Positions 10,316 through 20,603 of a stretch of 64,000 nt of DNA are shown piece after piece. The notes beneath the pieces were generated by a model. That model did not search any database. It worked only from the letters and a program-made list of their open reading frames with translations, and was not told the DNA's origin. Position 1 is the first letter of the stretch, and each line of letters begins with the position of its first letter. Source of the stretch: Acetivibrio mesophilus (lineage in GTDB: Bacteria; Bacillota; Clostridia; Acetivibrionales; Acetivibrionaceae); NCBI RefSeq assembly GCF_004102745.1, contig NZ_RLII01000002.1, positions 124,001 through 188,000 on the forward strand, written 5' to 3'. The position numbers were made by a program, and so were the translations under genes.

Positions 10316-11071
10316 CTATTCTGTTATTCTCCCTTGGCTGTTTTTTACTACAATAACTGTAATATTGTCTTCTCCACCCTTTTCATTTGCCAATCGCACA
10401 AGCTCACTGCATGACACTTCAGGGTCATCGTTTTTTATAATTATATCCAATATTTCATCTTCTTTTAACATATTTGTCAATCCGTCAGTACATAAAACAA
10501 ATATATCATTGTCCTTTATTTCAACGGTAAGTGTATCGATGAGAATCTTTTCCTCACAGCCTAAAGCTCTGGTGATAACATTCTTCTTGGGATGATTCTC
10601 CGCTTCTTCTCTTGTTAATGAACCGTTTTTTATCAATTCCTCAATGTATGAATGATCAGTTGTAACTTTTTCAATTTTGCCGTCTCTAATTAAATATACT
10701 CTGCTGTCCCCTACATGGCCAACATACAATCTATCTTTCAGTATAACGGCTGTAATAAATGTGGTGCCCATGCCAAAGTTGGATTGTGATTCTGCAGCTC
10801 TGGTAAATATCACAGTGTTCGCATTCTCCATAAGTTCTTTTATAGTAGAAAGTATGCTCTCCTCATTGGAGAATAGTTCACGATGGTCCAATATGTATTT
10901 TTCAGCAAATTCAACAGCCATGCCACTAGCTACCTCTCCCGAACTGTGTCCGCCCATTCCATCGGCAACGACAAAAACATCCGGAACATTTGCATGCCCT
11001 GTAATTAATCTGTAGTTATCCTCATTGAGTTCCCTTACTATTCCCCTATCGCTTTTTGCTGCAAATCTCAC
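10316..11071 (-). CDS. prpC: PP2C-family protein phosphatase (PrpC/Stp)
   Basis: The 251-residue cytoplasmic phosphatase should reverse PrkC phosphorylation. Metal-binding motifs are visible: KSDRGIVRELNEDNY, VVADGMGGHSSGE, GHVGDSRVYLI and GGEDNITVIVV. It has a GTG start preceded by GGGGAGTG. It sits directly upstream of prkC, the standard phosphatase-kinase pair in Firmicutes. A second PP2C gene occurs at 44189-45046 without a kinase beside it. Confidence 0.93.
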   Translation of the reverse strand: MRFAAKSDRGIVRELNEDNYRLITGHANVPDVFVVADGMGGHSSGEVASGMAVEFAEKYILDHRELFSNEESILSTIKELMENANTVIFTRAAESQSNFGMGTTFITAVILKDRLYVGHVGDSRVYLIRDGKIEKVTTDHSYIEELIKNGSLTREEAENHPKKNVITRALGCEEKILIDTLTVEIKDNDIFVLCTDGLTNMLKEDEILDIIIKNDDPEVSCSELVRLANEKGGEDNITVIVVKNSQGRITE

Positions 11072-11135
11072 TCTATCACTCCCCTGTTTAGCTTAAATGT
11101 GTTTATTTACAATAGCTCTAAGTGCCCAAACAACA

Positions 11136-12185
11136 CTAAAACACTAATTGTCCCTCATCCATAAGACTCCTTCGAAGCTGTCCGCATGCCGCATTTATGT
11201 CGCTTCCAAGCTCACGCCTCACAGTTGTTTCAACACCATACCTTTCAAGGATTTCTTTAAATATCGCAATTTTATCCTTCGAACTTCTCTTAAATCCGGT
11301 ATCCGATACAGTATTTATCGGTATCAGATTGACATGGCACAACATGCCACGAATCCGTCCCGCAAGCTCAAGTGCATTCTCCTTTGAATCATTCAATCCG
11401 TTAATCATTGCATACTCAAAGGTAATCCTTCTATTTGTAGCCTCAGTATATATCTTACATGCTTCAATTATTTTGTCAATAGAATACCTTTTATTTACAG
11501 GCATAATTTTTTCTCTGATTGTGTCATTGGGAGCATGAAGGGAAATGGACAAGGTAACAGGTATTTTCTCTTCTGCCAGCCTTAAAACCTCGGGAACAAG
11601 GCCACAAGTTGAAACCGAAATATGTCTTGCTCCCAAATTAACACCGTCCTTGTGATTTATAAGCCTCAAGAATTTCACCACGTTTTCGTAGTTGTCCAAG
11701 GGCTCTCCTATACCCATTATTACTACATTTCCAATTCTCTCTTTTGTGTCATTCTGTATGGTCAGAATCTGGTCGAGCATTTCCCCCGATGTCAGATTTC
11801 TGACGAATCCAGCACCCGTAGAAGCACAAAATTTACATCCCATTTTGCATCCTACCTGAGAAGAAATACATGCACTATAACCATGGGAATATTTCATCAG
11901 CACGCTCTCAATTATATTGCCGTCACCTAACCTAAATAGGTATTTGGCTGTACCGTCAATGTTTGAAACAAACTTTTTTATGATTTCAAACCTGTTTATA
12001 TATGCTCTTTCCTTTAACTGCTCTCTTAGGTCTTTTGAGAGATTTGACATCCCATCAATATCTTTAATTCCTTTATTGGTCCACTGAAATATCTGCTTTG
12101 CCCGAAACTTCTGGTGTCCCATTTGAGTCAGCATATTCTCAAGCTCCTCTATTGTCATGCTGAGGAGATCTATTTTTCCGTCCAT
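11136..12185 (-). CDS. rlmN: 23S rRNA (adenine2503-C2)-methyltransferase / tRNA A37 methyltransferase
   Basis: This radical SAM enzyme of 349 residues has CKMGCKFC (CX3CX2C) for the 4Fe-4S cluster, the [12 protein letters not shown] segment, and the C-terminal catalytic cysteine region (INAACGQLR). It methylates C2 of A2503 in 23S rRNA, and A37 in some tRNAs, through a methyl-cysteine intermediate. Its start lies 2 bases beyond the rsmB stop, so the two are translationally linked. Confidence 0.95.
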   Translation of the reverse strand: MDGKIDLLSMTIEELENMLTQMGHQKFRAKQIFQWTNKGIKDIDGMSNLSKDLREQLKERAYINRFEIIKKFVSNIDGTAKYLFRLGDGNIIESVLMKYSHGYSACISSQVGCKMGCKFCASTGAGFVRNLTSGEMLDQILTIQNDTKERIGNVVIMGIGEPLDNYENVVKFLRLINHKDGVNLGARHISVSTCGLVPEVLRLAEEKIPVTLSISLHAPNDTIREKIMPVNKRYSIDKIIEACKIYTEATNRRITFEYAMINGLNDSKENALELAGRIRGMLCHVNLIPINTVSDTGFKRSSKDKIAIFKEILERYGVETTVRRELGSDINAACGQLRRSLMDEGQLVF

Positions 12186-12186
12186 C

Positions 12187-13557
12187 CTACTTGCTCCTTC
12201 TTCTCATTCTTGCAATAAAAAATCCATCAATACCGTCTATGTTCGGATACAGTTGAATGTATCCCCTGCCGCAACTTTCTTTCCTTAAAGTATCCGGGAG
12301 AAGGTTTGCTATATCCTCCAAATAAAAATCCTTATTCTCCCCAATAAACTTTTCCACCGCTTTTTCATTTTCTTCCGGCTCTATAGTACAGGTGCTGTAC
12401 ACAAGTACCCCACCGTTTTTTACATATTTTGAGGCCGTAGAAAGTATTTTTTCCTGAAGGGCCACAATCTCAGCCTTATCCTCCAAATTCCTGGTCCATT
12501 TTATATCAGGCTTCCTTCTTATTATGCCAAAACCAGTACACGGTGCATCCACCAAAACTCTGTCAATTTTTCCTTCTAATTTATTATCCGTAACAGCGGC
12601 ATCATACACCTCTGTTTTGATTATTTCAAGTCCCAGTCTTTCTTTCGCCTGCTCTATCAGCTTGATTTTATGTTCATGAATATCTCTAGATATCACAGTC
12701 CCTCGGTTTTTCATAATCTGTGCTATATGGGTGGACTTTCCCCCAGGTGCACTACATACATCAAGTATTGTCTCTCCCGGTTTTGGGTCAAGCACCTTCC
12801 CCACAAGTATAGAACTTTCGTCCTGTACTTGGAAATATCCCTTTGCAAAAGCCTCCATCTTTTGAACTGCCGACGGATTACTTATTATCAGTGCTTCATC
12901 CAAATACTTACCATTTTCAACCTCAAAACCATCTTTCTCTAAAATATCCAATAATTCTTGTTTGGATATTTTTAAATCATTAACTCTAACAGTAAAAGGG
13001 GCAACATCATTATTAGATTTTAAAAGCCCTTCGGTAAATTCCTCCCCAAAGCGGTCAAGCCAATCCTTTACCATCCATACAGGATGGGAATATCTTATGG
13101 AAAGATAGTATGCCGTATCCTTGCTTCTATCGGGATACGGCAGATTATCCTTGCTTCTTGCTATATTTCTAAGAACAGCATTAACATATTTGCTGCTAGC
13201 AGTGTGGCCATACTTTACTGCAAGCTTCACACTTTCATTGCATGCAGCAGAAACAGGTATTCTGTCAGTATAATTCAACTGATAAATACCCATCCTCAAA
13301 ATATTGAGTATCCAAGGAGAAAGCTTCTTAATTTTTATTGAAGAAAACTTCTCAATCAAATAATCAATAGTATATTTCCATTTTAATGTACCATATACAA
13401 TGTCGGTAATAAAAGCCCTGTCAATACTCTCAAGCTCCGGATTATTCAAATATTTATTCAGCGAAATATTCGAATATGCTCCCTTTTCATTGATATCGTA
13501 CAATATTTTAAGTGCAGTCTCTCTAGGTTTGTCAACTTTTGCTCTCATATTAATCAT
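12187..13557 (-). CDS. rsmB: 16S rRNA (cytosine967-C5)-methyltransferase
   Basis: The 456-residue protein has an N-terminal NusB-like RNA-binding domain (about 1-145) and a C-terminal Rossmann methyltransferase domain with the SAM loop [12 protein letters not shown], the [16 protein letters not shown] motif holding one catalytic cysteine, and [12 protein letters not shown] holding the other. It methylates C967 of 16S rRNA. The ATG overlaps the end of the upstream zinc peptidase gene by 8 bases; a second in-frame ATG three codons later is possible. Confidence 0.94.
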   Translation of the reverse strand: MINMRAKVDKPRETALKILYDINEKGAYSNISLNKYLNNPELESIDRAFITDIVYGTLKWKYTIDYLIEKFSSIKIKKLSPWILNILRMGIYQLNYTDRIPVSAACNESVKLAVKYGHTASSKYVNAVLRNIARSKDNLPYPDRSKDTAYYLSIRYSHPVWMVKDWLDRFGEEFTEGLLKSNNDVAPFTVRVNDLKISKQELLDILEKDGFEVENGKYLDEALIISNPSAVQKMEAFAKGYFQVQDESSILVGKVLDPKPGETILDVCSAPGGKSTHIAQIMKNRGTVISRDIHEHKIKLIEQAKERLGLEIIKTEVYDAAVTDNKLEGKIDRVLVDAPCTGFGIIRRKPDIKWTRNLEDKAEIVALQEKILSTASKYVKNGGVLVYSTCTIEPEENEKAVEKFIGENKDFYLEDIANLLPDTLRKESCGRGYIQLYPNIDGIDGFFIARMRRRSK

Positions 13558-14236
13558 TTCTTCTTCTCGTAAGTAATATTAGACGCAGAAGGTTTCCAAT
13601 TGCGACAGCAGCAGCAGCAACATAGGTCATAGCCGCAGCTGACAAAACCTTCTTTGCCGGGTCAATTTCATCATAATTTAGCACGCCGGTGTCTTCAATT
13701 GTTCGTATAGCTCTGCGGCTTGCATTAAACTCAACGGGAAGAGTAATTAGGTAGAATGCTACCGCAAGAGAGAAAAATATTATTCCTAAATTCACAAGTA
13801 AAGGCCAGCCTAAAAACAATCCCGCTATCGCCAGAGGAAAGCCCAAGGATGAACCAATATTTGCCACCGGAACCAAAGTGCTTCTTAAAACCAACGGACC
13901 ATATTGCTCGCTGTGCTGAATGGCATGACCGGTTTCATGCGCCGCCACCCCGATTGCCGCCACAGAACTGCTGCCGTAAACCGACTGCGAAAGTCTTACC
14001 ACCTTTGTTCTCGGATCATAATGGTCTGTGAGTTCTCCCGCAATTCCTTCAATCCTGACATCACTAAGACCGTTTCTCTCAAGAATCAACCTTGCTATAT
14101 CTGCCCCCGTCATACCTCTTGTGTTACGGACACGACTATATTTATTAAATGTACTTTTTACCTTGAACTGTGCAAAGATTGAAAGAAGAAGTGCAGGTAA
14201 AACAAAAATTATATAATATTGATCAATACCATACAT
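13550..14236 (-). CDS. YugP-family membrane zinc metallopeptidase
   Basis: The 228-residue protein has an N-terminal membrane helix, the zinc motif HETGHAIQH near residue 120, and two or three further hydrophobic helices, including a glycine-rich pair after the motif. Length and motif match the neutral zinc metallopeptidase family typified by B. subtilis YugP. The substrate is unknown; a role in membrane protein turnover is inference. AAGGAGG precedes the ATG. The gene sits inside the translation operon in clostridia, between the DUF116 gene and rsmB. Confidence 0.85.
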   Translation of the reverse strand: MYGIDQYYIIFVLPALLLSIFAQFKVKSTFNKYSRVRNTRGMTGADIARLILERNGLSDVRIEGIAGELTDHYDPRTKVVRLSQSVYGSSSVAAIGVAAHETGHAIQHSEQYGPLVLRSTLVPVANIGSSLGFPLAIAGLFLGWPLLVNLGIIFFSLAVAFYLITLPVEFNASRRAIRTIEDTGVLNYDEIDPAKKVLSAAAMTYVAAAAVAIGNLLRLILLTRRRND

Positions 14237-14251
14237 AGCAAAACCTCCTTT

Positions 14252-15001
14252 TTATTCCTTAATTATATTTTCAAGTTTTTTCTTTAGAACATCCACATCT
14301 ATATTTGTATTATAGCACGGTCCATGGGGTCTGTCATTTATTAATCCGATAACAGGTATACTGCCAACGTCAGCAATACCACTGGTCAAATCCCTCTCAC
14401 ATGCCACGGAAACAATAATTTTGGGCCTTTGCTTTGATACAATATTCCTTGCCGCAGTCCCGCCAGTAACCACATAGACCGGAATCTTTTTTTCATCGGA
14501 TATATCAGCGATAGAACCGATGCAGCATCTTCCGCATCTTTTACAGTTATTTATGTCATTTGTTATTTTATACCCGCACTCGGAATACTGCAAACAATGG
14601 GGAAGAAGTATCATTATCTCACTAGGACTGTATTTTTTGTCCATGGTGTCTACCAGCAAATTGTTAAAATCAACATAAAATTTCTTTATTGCATCCTTAT
14701 TGGCCCTAAACAGTCCTGTCAAAACAGTCACCAAGGGAAAAAGCATTTTTAACCCGAACCTTGCAAAATATATAATCAGTTTGCCTGCTCTTTTGCGTCT
14801 ATAAACATACATAATAGCCATAGAAGATACGAAGTAAAAAAACGTAATTATTATTGTCAGCAGTATTAAAACTAATAATATAAAATTATATGTATTTATT
14901 GTAGAGTAACTGTACAATAAGCCAAAAGCAATCAATACCGACACAAACAATATAAGTACAGCACCCATTAAGGACGCAAATTTTCTATAGCTATTATCCA
15001 A
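14252..15001 (-). CDS. DUF116 family membrane protein with Cys cluster
   Basis: The 249-residue protein has two N-terminal transmembrane helices (about residues 10-75) and a cytoplasmic domain with cysteines arranged as C(6 residues)..CKRCGRCC, which could hold an iron-sulfur cluster. The later SVACERDLTSGIAD and NDRPHGPCYN segments are typical of DUF116. No function is established. It starts with TTG inside the end of fmt (8-base overlap), with GAAGGTGA as ribosome binding site, so it depends on fmt translation. Placement beside def and fmt is common in clostridia. Confidence 0.85.
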   Translation of the reverse strand: MDNSYRKFASLMGAVLILFVSVLIAFGLLYSYSTINTYNFILLVLILLTIIITFFYFVSSMAIMYVYRRKRAGKLIIYFARFGLKMLFPLVTVLTGLFRANKDAIKKFYVDFNNLLVDTMDKKYSPSEIMILLPHCLQYSECGYKITNDINNCKRCGRCCIGSIADISDEKKIPVYVVTGGTAARNIVSKQRPKIIVSVACERDLTSGIADVGSIPVIGLINDRPHGPCYNTNIDVDVLKKKLENIIKE

Positions 15002-15926
15002 TTATTTCACCTTCGTCCATCCTATGTCCGCAAATATAATCCTCTATCGACATTCTCCTAGAAGATTCAAATTGAACCTCTTTTATTATAATCATTCCAA
15101 TACCGCAGGCAACAACAAGACCGTCCTTGCTGACTTTACAAATAGTACCCGGTCCAAAATTATGGCTCTCTTCACTTGAAACCGATGTCATCCATACCTT
15201 CATCTTTTGACCGTTGTAATATGTAAACGCTCCGGGCCACGGATTGGTACCCCTTACAAGGTTGTGAACATCCCTTGCTGACTTTGACCAGTCAATGCAT
15301 CCCACGGATTTATCCATAATCGATGCGTATGTAGCCTGATCATGGGGCTGAGGAGTCCTCGTGAGGGTACCGGCCTCAAGCTTTTCAAGGGTTTCCTTCA
15401 GTACCTGTGCTCCCAGCTCGGCAAGCTTGTTATATAGCTCTCCTGCCGTCATATCATCGTGTATCTCTATTTCAGCCCTAAGCAGCATATCCCCCGTATC
15501 CATGCCTGCATCGGTATACATTGTCGTAATCCCGGAAGTTTTTTCTCCGTTTATTATCGCCCAATTCACCGGAGCTGCTCCCCTATATTTGGGAAGGAGC
15601 GAACCATGAACATTTATGCATCCATAAGGGGGGATGTCTAGAACTTCTTGAGGAAGAATTTTGCCATAAGCAGCCGTAACCAGCAAATCGGGCTTTATAT
15701 CCCGGATTGCACTTGCAAATTCAGGGGTTTTTACCTTATCTGGTTGCAAAACTTCAATGTTGTTTTTTATTGCATACTCTTTTACCGGTGGCATAGATGT
15801 CTTCTTTCCTCTGCCTTTAGGCTTGTCAGGCTGAGTGACAACTGCCGCCACTTCATATCCTTCCCTTACAAGCATTTCAAGGCTAGGAACGGCAAAATCC
15901 GGAGTTCCCATAAATACTATTCTCAA
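14994..15926 (-). CDS. fmt: Methionyl-tRNA formyltransferase
   Basis: This enzyme formylates initiator Met-tRNA using 10-formyltetrahydrofolate. Seen: RIVFMGTPDFAVPSLE at the N-terminus, the formyl-donor site SLLPKYRGAAPVNWAI, and a C-terminal OB-like domain (about residues 205-310). I chose a TTG start at 15926 (310 residues) because GAGGTGA lies just upstream and the family begins at RIVFMGTP. An ATG 13 codons earlier would add a non-conserved extension. It forms the universal def-fmt pair. Confidence 0.93.
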   Translation of the reverse strand: MRIVFMGTPDFAVPSLEMLVREGYEVAAVVTQPDKPKGRGKKTSMPPVKEYAIKNNIEVLQPDKVKTPEFASAIRDIKPDLLVTAAYGKILPQEVLDIPPYGCINVHGSLLPKYRGAAPVNWAIINGEKTSGITTMYTDAGMDTGDMLLRAEIEIHDDMTAGELYNKLAELGAQVLKETLEKLEAGTLTRTPQPHDQATYASIMDKSVGCIDWSKSARDVHNLVRGTNPWPGAFTYYNGQKMKVWMTSVSSEESHNFGPGTICKVSKDGLVVACGIGMIIIKEVQFESSRRMSIEDYICGHRMDEGEIIG

Positions 15927-15994
15927 AGCTGTCACCTCATTTACTAAAATCCATTTTTTATTCATTATCCCTTATGCTATATCTATTTTATCTG

Positions 15995-16468
15995 TTATTT
16001 ATTCTTTTCCATTTCATCCCTATCAATAAAGCGTATAACCTTATCCTTGAACAAAATGCCGTCAAGGTGGTCAATTTCATGGCATAATGCAATAGCAAGA
16101 AGCTCTTTGCCATCTATGGTTATTTTTTCACCTTCCCGATTCTGGGCTTCTACCACGACCCTTGCCGGTCTTTTTACCTCTCCTGCAACTCCTGGTATAC
16201 TAAGGCAACCCTCAATATCTATCTGTTCTCCTTCTTGCTTTACTATTTCAGGGTTTATAAGTTCAATCAATCCATCTCCCACGTCAATAACAACCACTCT
16301 TTTAAGAATACCCACCTGAGGTGCTGCAAGACCTACGCCGTTAGCAGCATACATTGTTTCCGCCATATCATCCAACAGTACTTTTATTCTCTCGTCGATA
16401 ACATCAACTCTTTTTGATACCTTTCTTAAAACTTCATCTCCATCTTCTCTGATAAATCTTACAGCCAT
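15995..16468 (-). CDS. def: Peptide deformylase
   Basis: The 157-residue metalloenzyme removes the formyl group from nascent proteins. The three conserved motifs are present: [15 protein letters not shown] (metal cysteine) and HEIDHLDG (metal histidines and catalytic glutamate). GGGGGAAGG precedes the ATG. It lies between priA and fmt. Confidence 0.96.
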   Translation of the reverse strand: MAVRFIREDGDEVLRKVSKRVDVIDERIKVLLDDMAETMYAANGVGLAAPQVGILKRVVVIDVGDGLIELINPEIVKQEGEQIDIEGCLSIPGVAGEVKRPARVVVEAQNREGEKITIDGKELLAIALCHEIDHLDGILFKDKVIRFIDRDEMEKNK

Positions 16469-16513
16469 TTTCCTTCCCCCATGTATTTATTAGTTTACAA
16501 AAATATAAATGTA

Positions 16514-18961
16514 TTATAACATATTAACCGGATTTATATCCACACTTAAGGCAACAGAATTTTTGCCACTGTTTGAATAAAAACTGTCTGAGACTTTTGT
16601 CAATACATCTATAAGTTTATCTAGTTCTTTGCATTTTATTACTATTCTCCACCTATATTTATTTTTTATTTTAGACAATGGTGCTCTCGAAGGACCTAGA
16701 ATCTGTGTATCTGAACAATCATTTTCAAAGTATTTGCAGAGCTCATTCTTGACAAAAACTGCCCTACCTAATACCTGTTTGTCATTTACACCGCTTAGTA
16801 TCAGCGACGCAAGATGCGTAAAAGGAGGATACTGAAGCTGCTTTCGTACGAGGATTTCATTGTCGTAAAAAGAAATATAGTCCTGTTCACAGGCACAAAC
16901 AATACTGTAGTTATCCGTGTTGTAGGTCTGGATTATTACCCTTCCGGGAATCGTTCCTCTTCCTGCTCTTCCGGCAACCTGTGTAATAAGCTGGAATGTC
17001 CTCTCCGCTGCTTTGTAGTCCCCTGCGTTTAGAATGCTGTCTGCCGCAAGTACTCCCACCAGTGTAACATTGTGAAAATCATGCCCCTTGGCAATCATCT
17101 GAGTTCCCACCATTACATTTATATTGTTATCCCTGAAGTTCCTTAATATTTCCTCGTGAGAATTTTTGCCTGTAGTAGTATCTAGATCCATCCTAATTAC
17201 CGTGCAACCCTCAAACTGCTTTTTAACCTCCTCTTCAATCCTCTGAGTTCCCGTACCGAAGTTCCTTATATGATTGCTTTTGCATTTCGGACAGTGCTCC
17301 GGGCTCTTTACAGTAAATCCGCAGTAGTGGCAGATAATTCGTTCATCATGGGAATGGTATGTCAGCGAAACATTGCAATAAGGACATTTTAAAACATAGC
17401 CGCAGTTTCTGCAAAGTATAAATGACGCATATCCCCTTCTGTTCAAGAAAACAATGGTCTGCTGTTTGTTAGCAATATTTTTTCTAATCTCATCTTTAAG
17501 ACATCGGCTAAACACAGATCTGTTGCCTGCGCTTAGTTCATCCCTCATATCAATAATCTTTACTTCGGGAAGAAGCATGTTGTTGGCCCTTCTGGTCATC
17601 TCCAAAAGCTCAATTTCCCCTGTCTTGGCCCTGTAATAGGTCTCCACCGAAGGAGTGGCCGAACCGTGCAATAATACCGCATTTTCAATGATACATCGCT
17701 GCCTTGCAATATCGGCAGCGTGGTATTTGGGCACAATTTCCGATTTGTAGGAGTTCTCATGTTCCTCGTCTATAATCACCAGTCCAAGATTGTCAAAGGG
17801 CGCAAATACAGCCGATCTTGCACCGACCACAACCTTGGTCTTGCCATCCCTTACAAGCCTCCACTGGTCGTATCTCTCCCCCAAGGACAGACGGCTGTGT
17901 ATTACCGCCACATCCTGTCCAAATCTCCCTTTAAACCTGTCCACCATCTGAGGAGTTAATGATATTTCCGGAACCAGGATAATAGCCTGCTTCCCCATCT
18001 TAATGCAGTGTCCTATCAATTGAAGGTAAACTTCAGTTTTTCCGCTTCCTGTGATGCCATGCAGCAAGACTTCCTTAAATCCTCCCGAACCCAGCATGCT
18101 TTTCACTCTGTCTATTACAATCTGCTGCTGCTGTGTGGGCTTCATAGGAAGAGTTCTTTCATAGGTCATATTCGCCGCAGGATCCCTTGTAACTTCAATA
18201 TCTCCAAACTCCAAATACCCATTTTTCTTGAGCGTCTCCAAAACTCTTGCCGACACACCGACAAAGCGTACAATGTCCCCCACCGGGATGCACTCATTTT
18301 CAATAAGCAATTCAAGTATTCTTATATGCTTGATATTTTTGATTTTGTTGCTATCAATATCATCAATTACTTCTTCCCAAGGCTTTACAAGGTATACCAC
18401 TCGAATGCGCTTTTCCCTCACTTTAGAGCTAAACTCTTCATGTACCTCGATACATCCTTGTTCCACAAGACTGTTAATATACTTTGCAAAGGTTCTCTCA
18501 TTTACCTGCTTTTTTAATTCTTCATATTCCATTTCACCGCCATGCTCACCCATGACATCAATTATCTTTTTAATGCTTCCCTTAAAAACGCCCTCACACT
18601 TCTTCAGTTTAATAATTTTTGTGCTACTTACTCCTATTCCCGGTGGAAGCATGCATTTTATTGTATCAGAATAGGTGCATATATACCGTTTTTTCATCCA
18701 ATACGCCAGTTTTATCATATTTGCCTTCAAAACCGGCTTTTCGTCTATAACACTGCTTATTTCCTTTAACAAAGAAACCTCCGGGCTTTTTAACACATCC
18801 AGGACATATCCCTCCACAAGCCTGTTTGACTTTCCGAAGGGCACAATCACCCTCATACCCGGTACTATAGTGTCCATATATTTATCAGGAATAATATAGT
18901 GATAATCCTTATCGAATTTCCTTGTAGAGTTGCTAATAGCAACTGATGCAATATTGTTCAT
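16514..18961 (-). CDS. priA: Primosomal protein N' (replication restart helicase)
   Basis: The 815-residue helicase reloads the replisome at stalled forks. Domains in order: an N-terminal 3'-DNA-binding domain (FDKDYHYIIPDKY onward), a winged helix, the helicase core with Walker A GITGSGKTEVY and Walker B DEEH, and a zinc module of eight cysteines between about 515 and 570 (CRNCG, CPYC, CHYC, CPKC). The helicase C-terminal part includes QVAGRAGR. It heads the operon running to thiN. Confidence 0.95.
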   Translation of the reverse strand: MNNIASVAISNSTRKFDKDYHYIIPDKYMDTIVPGMRVIVPFGKSNRLVEGYVLDVLKSPEVSLLKEISSVIDEKPVLKANMIKLAYWMKKRYICTYSDTIKCMLPPGIGVSSTKIIKLKKCEGVFKGSIKKIIDVMGEHGGEMEYEELKKQVNERTFAKYINSLVEQGCIEVHEEFSSKVREKRIRVVYLVKPWEEVIDDIDSNKIKNIKHIRILELLIENECIPVGDIVRFVGVSARVLETLKKNGYLEFGDIEVTRDPAANMTYERTLPMKPTQQQQIVIDRVKSMLGSGGFKEVLLHGITGSGKTEVYLQLIGHCIKMGKQAIILVPEISLTPQMVDRFKGRFGQDVAVIHSRLSLGERYDQWRLVRDGKTKVVVGARSAVFAPFDNLGLVIIDEEHENSYKSEIVPKYHAADIARQRCIIENAVLLHGSATPSVETYYRAKTGEIELLEMTRRANNMLLPEVKIIDMRDELSAGNRSVFSRCLKDEIRKNIANKQQTIVFLNRRGYASFILCRNCGYVLKCPYCNVSLTYHSHDERIICHYCGFTVKSPEHCPKCKSNHIRNFGTGTQRIEEEVKKQFEGCTVIRMDLDTTTGKNSHEEILRNFRDNNINVMVGTQMIAKGHDFHNVTLVGVLAADSILNAGDYKAAERTFQLITQVAGRAGRGTIPGRVIIQTYNTDNYSIVCACEQDYISFYDNEILVRKQLQYPPFTHLASLILSGVNDKQVLGRAVFVKNELCKYFENDCSDTQILGPSRAPLSKIKNKYRWRIVIKCKELDKLIDVLTKVSDSFYSNSGKNSVALSVDINPVNML

Positions 18962-19002
18962 TCCAGCACCCTTTAAAAAGTTTTTTGTTGTACACCAACA
19001 GT

Positions 19003-19011
19003 ATTATAACA
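19003..19011 (-). promoter_or_regulatory. Putative priA promoter, extended -10
   Basis: On the minus strand the sequence reads TGTTATAAT, an extended -10 match, about 40 bases before the priA ATG and directly after the preceding gene's terminator. No clear -35 box is seen. It would serve the long priA-thiN operon. Confidence 0.5.
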
Positions 19012-19015
19012 CATA

Positions 19016-19052
19016 ATAAAAAAGCCGGGGATATTTTTAAATCTCCCTGGCT
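19016..19052 (-). terminator. Intrinsic terminator after the 139-aa P-loop gene
   Basis: On the minus strand AGCCAGGGA pairs with TCCCCGGCT (one G-T pair), followed by TTTTTTATT. It separates the P-loop gene from the priA operon. Confidence 0.85.
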
Positions 19053-19116
19053 CAATATTATTTATACATCCTCGGTTTATATTATCTGCGCAAAAACAAA
19101 ATCCCTTTTCCAGCCT

Positions 19117-19536
19117 CTAATAACACTCTTTTATAAACTCAGGCATGGAATCGGGATTGCCTTCAATGGAAACATAGAAATCAACGTTAAACTTTGATGA
19201 GAGCTCATTCATACCATCGAACAGGTCTTTCATTTCATCGGGCAATTTCCTGATAATTCGTATCAGGTCATCAATATATACCCACTTTATGTCGAAATTA
19301 CCCGAAATAATACCGCAGATAAAACCAAGGAAAGTACAGGAACTGCTGATGTCGACCGGAAACTCAGACACGTTGATAAATCTGATTTTGTGATTCAAGT
19401 CATACATTAACTGACTGCTTCCATCAATAAAAACCGCGTCGCCCAAAGCTGTAGAAACCAGACTGTTGGCAGAATCGACAAGAGCCCTTGTCTTTCCGAC
19501 ACCTTTTTTGCCGCAAATCACTTTAATCATCAGCAT
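19117..19536 (-). CDS. Small P-loop NTPase of unknown role
   Basis: The 139-residue protein begins with a hydrophobic strand and a clear Walker A motif (CGKKGVGKTRAL). Further on, hydrophobic strands such as DAVFIDGS and KWVYIDDLIRII look like Walker B-type edges. I do not recognise a precise family; similar clostridial proteins are loosely labelled ATPase or PilT-like. GGAAGG lies 4 bases from the first ATG; a second ATG is two codons later. It sits alone between hepT and priA and has its own terminator. Confidence 0.65.
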   Translation of the reverse strand: MLMIKVICGKKGVGKTRALVDSANSLVSTALGDAVFIDGSSQLMYDLNHKIRFINVSEFPVDISSSCTFLGFICGIISGNFDIKWVYIDDLIRIIRKLPDEMKDLFDGMNELSSKFNVDFYVSIEGNPDSMPEFIKECY

Positions 19537-19617
19537 CTATCCTTCCTATATTATTTTACTCTATAATTATACGATAATATAAATCTCCAATCTTTTCAAG
19601 CCCATTTTCAATTATTA

Positions 19618-20574
19618 TCACAAAATACCAACTATTCTCTCAAAAGCTTTTCTGTGTTTATTATCTGGAAGGTTCTGAAGTTCTCTTGTGGCTCTTTCAA
19701 TGTATTTATTAAGAAGTGTCCTTGACTGCTCAATCCCACCGGATTCTTTAATCAACTCTATTACATGGGCTGCTTCTTCCTCGGTAGCATTGCCTCTTTT
19801 ATTCAAAAAGCTCTGAAGGTCTTCCTTTAAATCGGGCTTTGACCTAAGTCCTAATATTACAGGCAGGGTTATTATTCCTTCCAATATATCGTTGCCAACA
19901 GGCTTCTCCTCTTCATACTGCGTTTTGGTGTAATTGTTGATATCGTCCTTTATTTGAAAAGCCATTCCATAGTAAAAGCCAAACTTGATAAGACTTTTGG
20001 CAACTTTTTGAGAACAGTTGGCGATATCAGCTCCCAACGCACATGCCGCGCCAAAAAGCACTGCTGTCTTTCTGCTTATTCTCTTTAAATAGGTAAATAC
20101 TGATGTGTCAATGGAGTATTTGTGCTGATACTGGTCAACCTCTCCTTCACATATTGCTTTTACTCCCTTTGCAATAATACCAAGCTTCTTTTCCGGAACA
20201 TTACCAGCTAGCAGCAAAACAGCCTTTGTATATAAATAGTCTCCCACATATACAGCCATATCCATGCCAAACTTCTCAGATACTGTAACTTGTCCTCTTC
20301 TCAACTTTGTTCGATCAATAACGTCATCATGCACCAGCGTAGCCGTATGAAGGATTTCAATTGCTGCTGCAGCAGGAATGACCTTTTTCCTGTTATATTT
20401 TCCGAATTGGGATGCAAGGATAACAAAGGCAGGTCTTAGCCTCTTTCCTCCCGATTGAACAATATCATTCACAGCCTCATTAATAAGCTGGTTTCTGGAT
20501 CTTATATTTTTTTGTATAAATTCCTCCAGCAGGATAAGTTCCTCTTCAATTTCAGGATAATGTGACCATGGCAT
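19618..20574 (-). CDS. hepT: Trans-polyprenyl diphosphate synthase (HepT-like)
   Basis: The 318-residue all-helical prenyl synthase has the first aspartate-rich motif LVHDDVIDRTKLRR and the second, QIKDDINNY, with GGKRLRP and KTAVLF between conserved helices. It condenses isopentenyl diphosphate with an allylic primer to make long-chain prenyl diphosphate, in principle for a quinone side chain or for lipid carriers. It is the last gene of a minus-strand set with a Gx transporter, a NusG-II protein and apbE, opposite a type II NADH dehydrogenase. That setting suggests a membrane redox role. Confidence 0.87.
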   Translation of the reverse strand: MPWSHYPEIEEELILLEEFIQKNIRSRNQLINEAVNDIVQSGGKRLRPAFVILASQFGKYNRKKVIPAAAAIEILHTATLVHDDVIDRTKLRRGQVTVSEKFGMDMAVYVGDYLYTKAVLLLAGNVPEKKLGIIAKGVKAICEGEVDQYQHKYSIDTSVFTYLKRISRKTAVLFGAACALGADIANCSQKVAKSLIKFGFYYGMAFQIKDDINNYTKTQYEEEKPVGNDILEGIITLPVILGLRSKPDLKEDLQSFLNKRGNATEEEAAHVIELIKESGGIEQSRTLLNKYIERATRELQNLPDNKHRKAFERIVGIL

Positions 20575-20603
20575 TTTCCATATCCCCTTCTTAAAAGATA
20601 ATA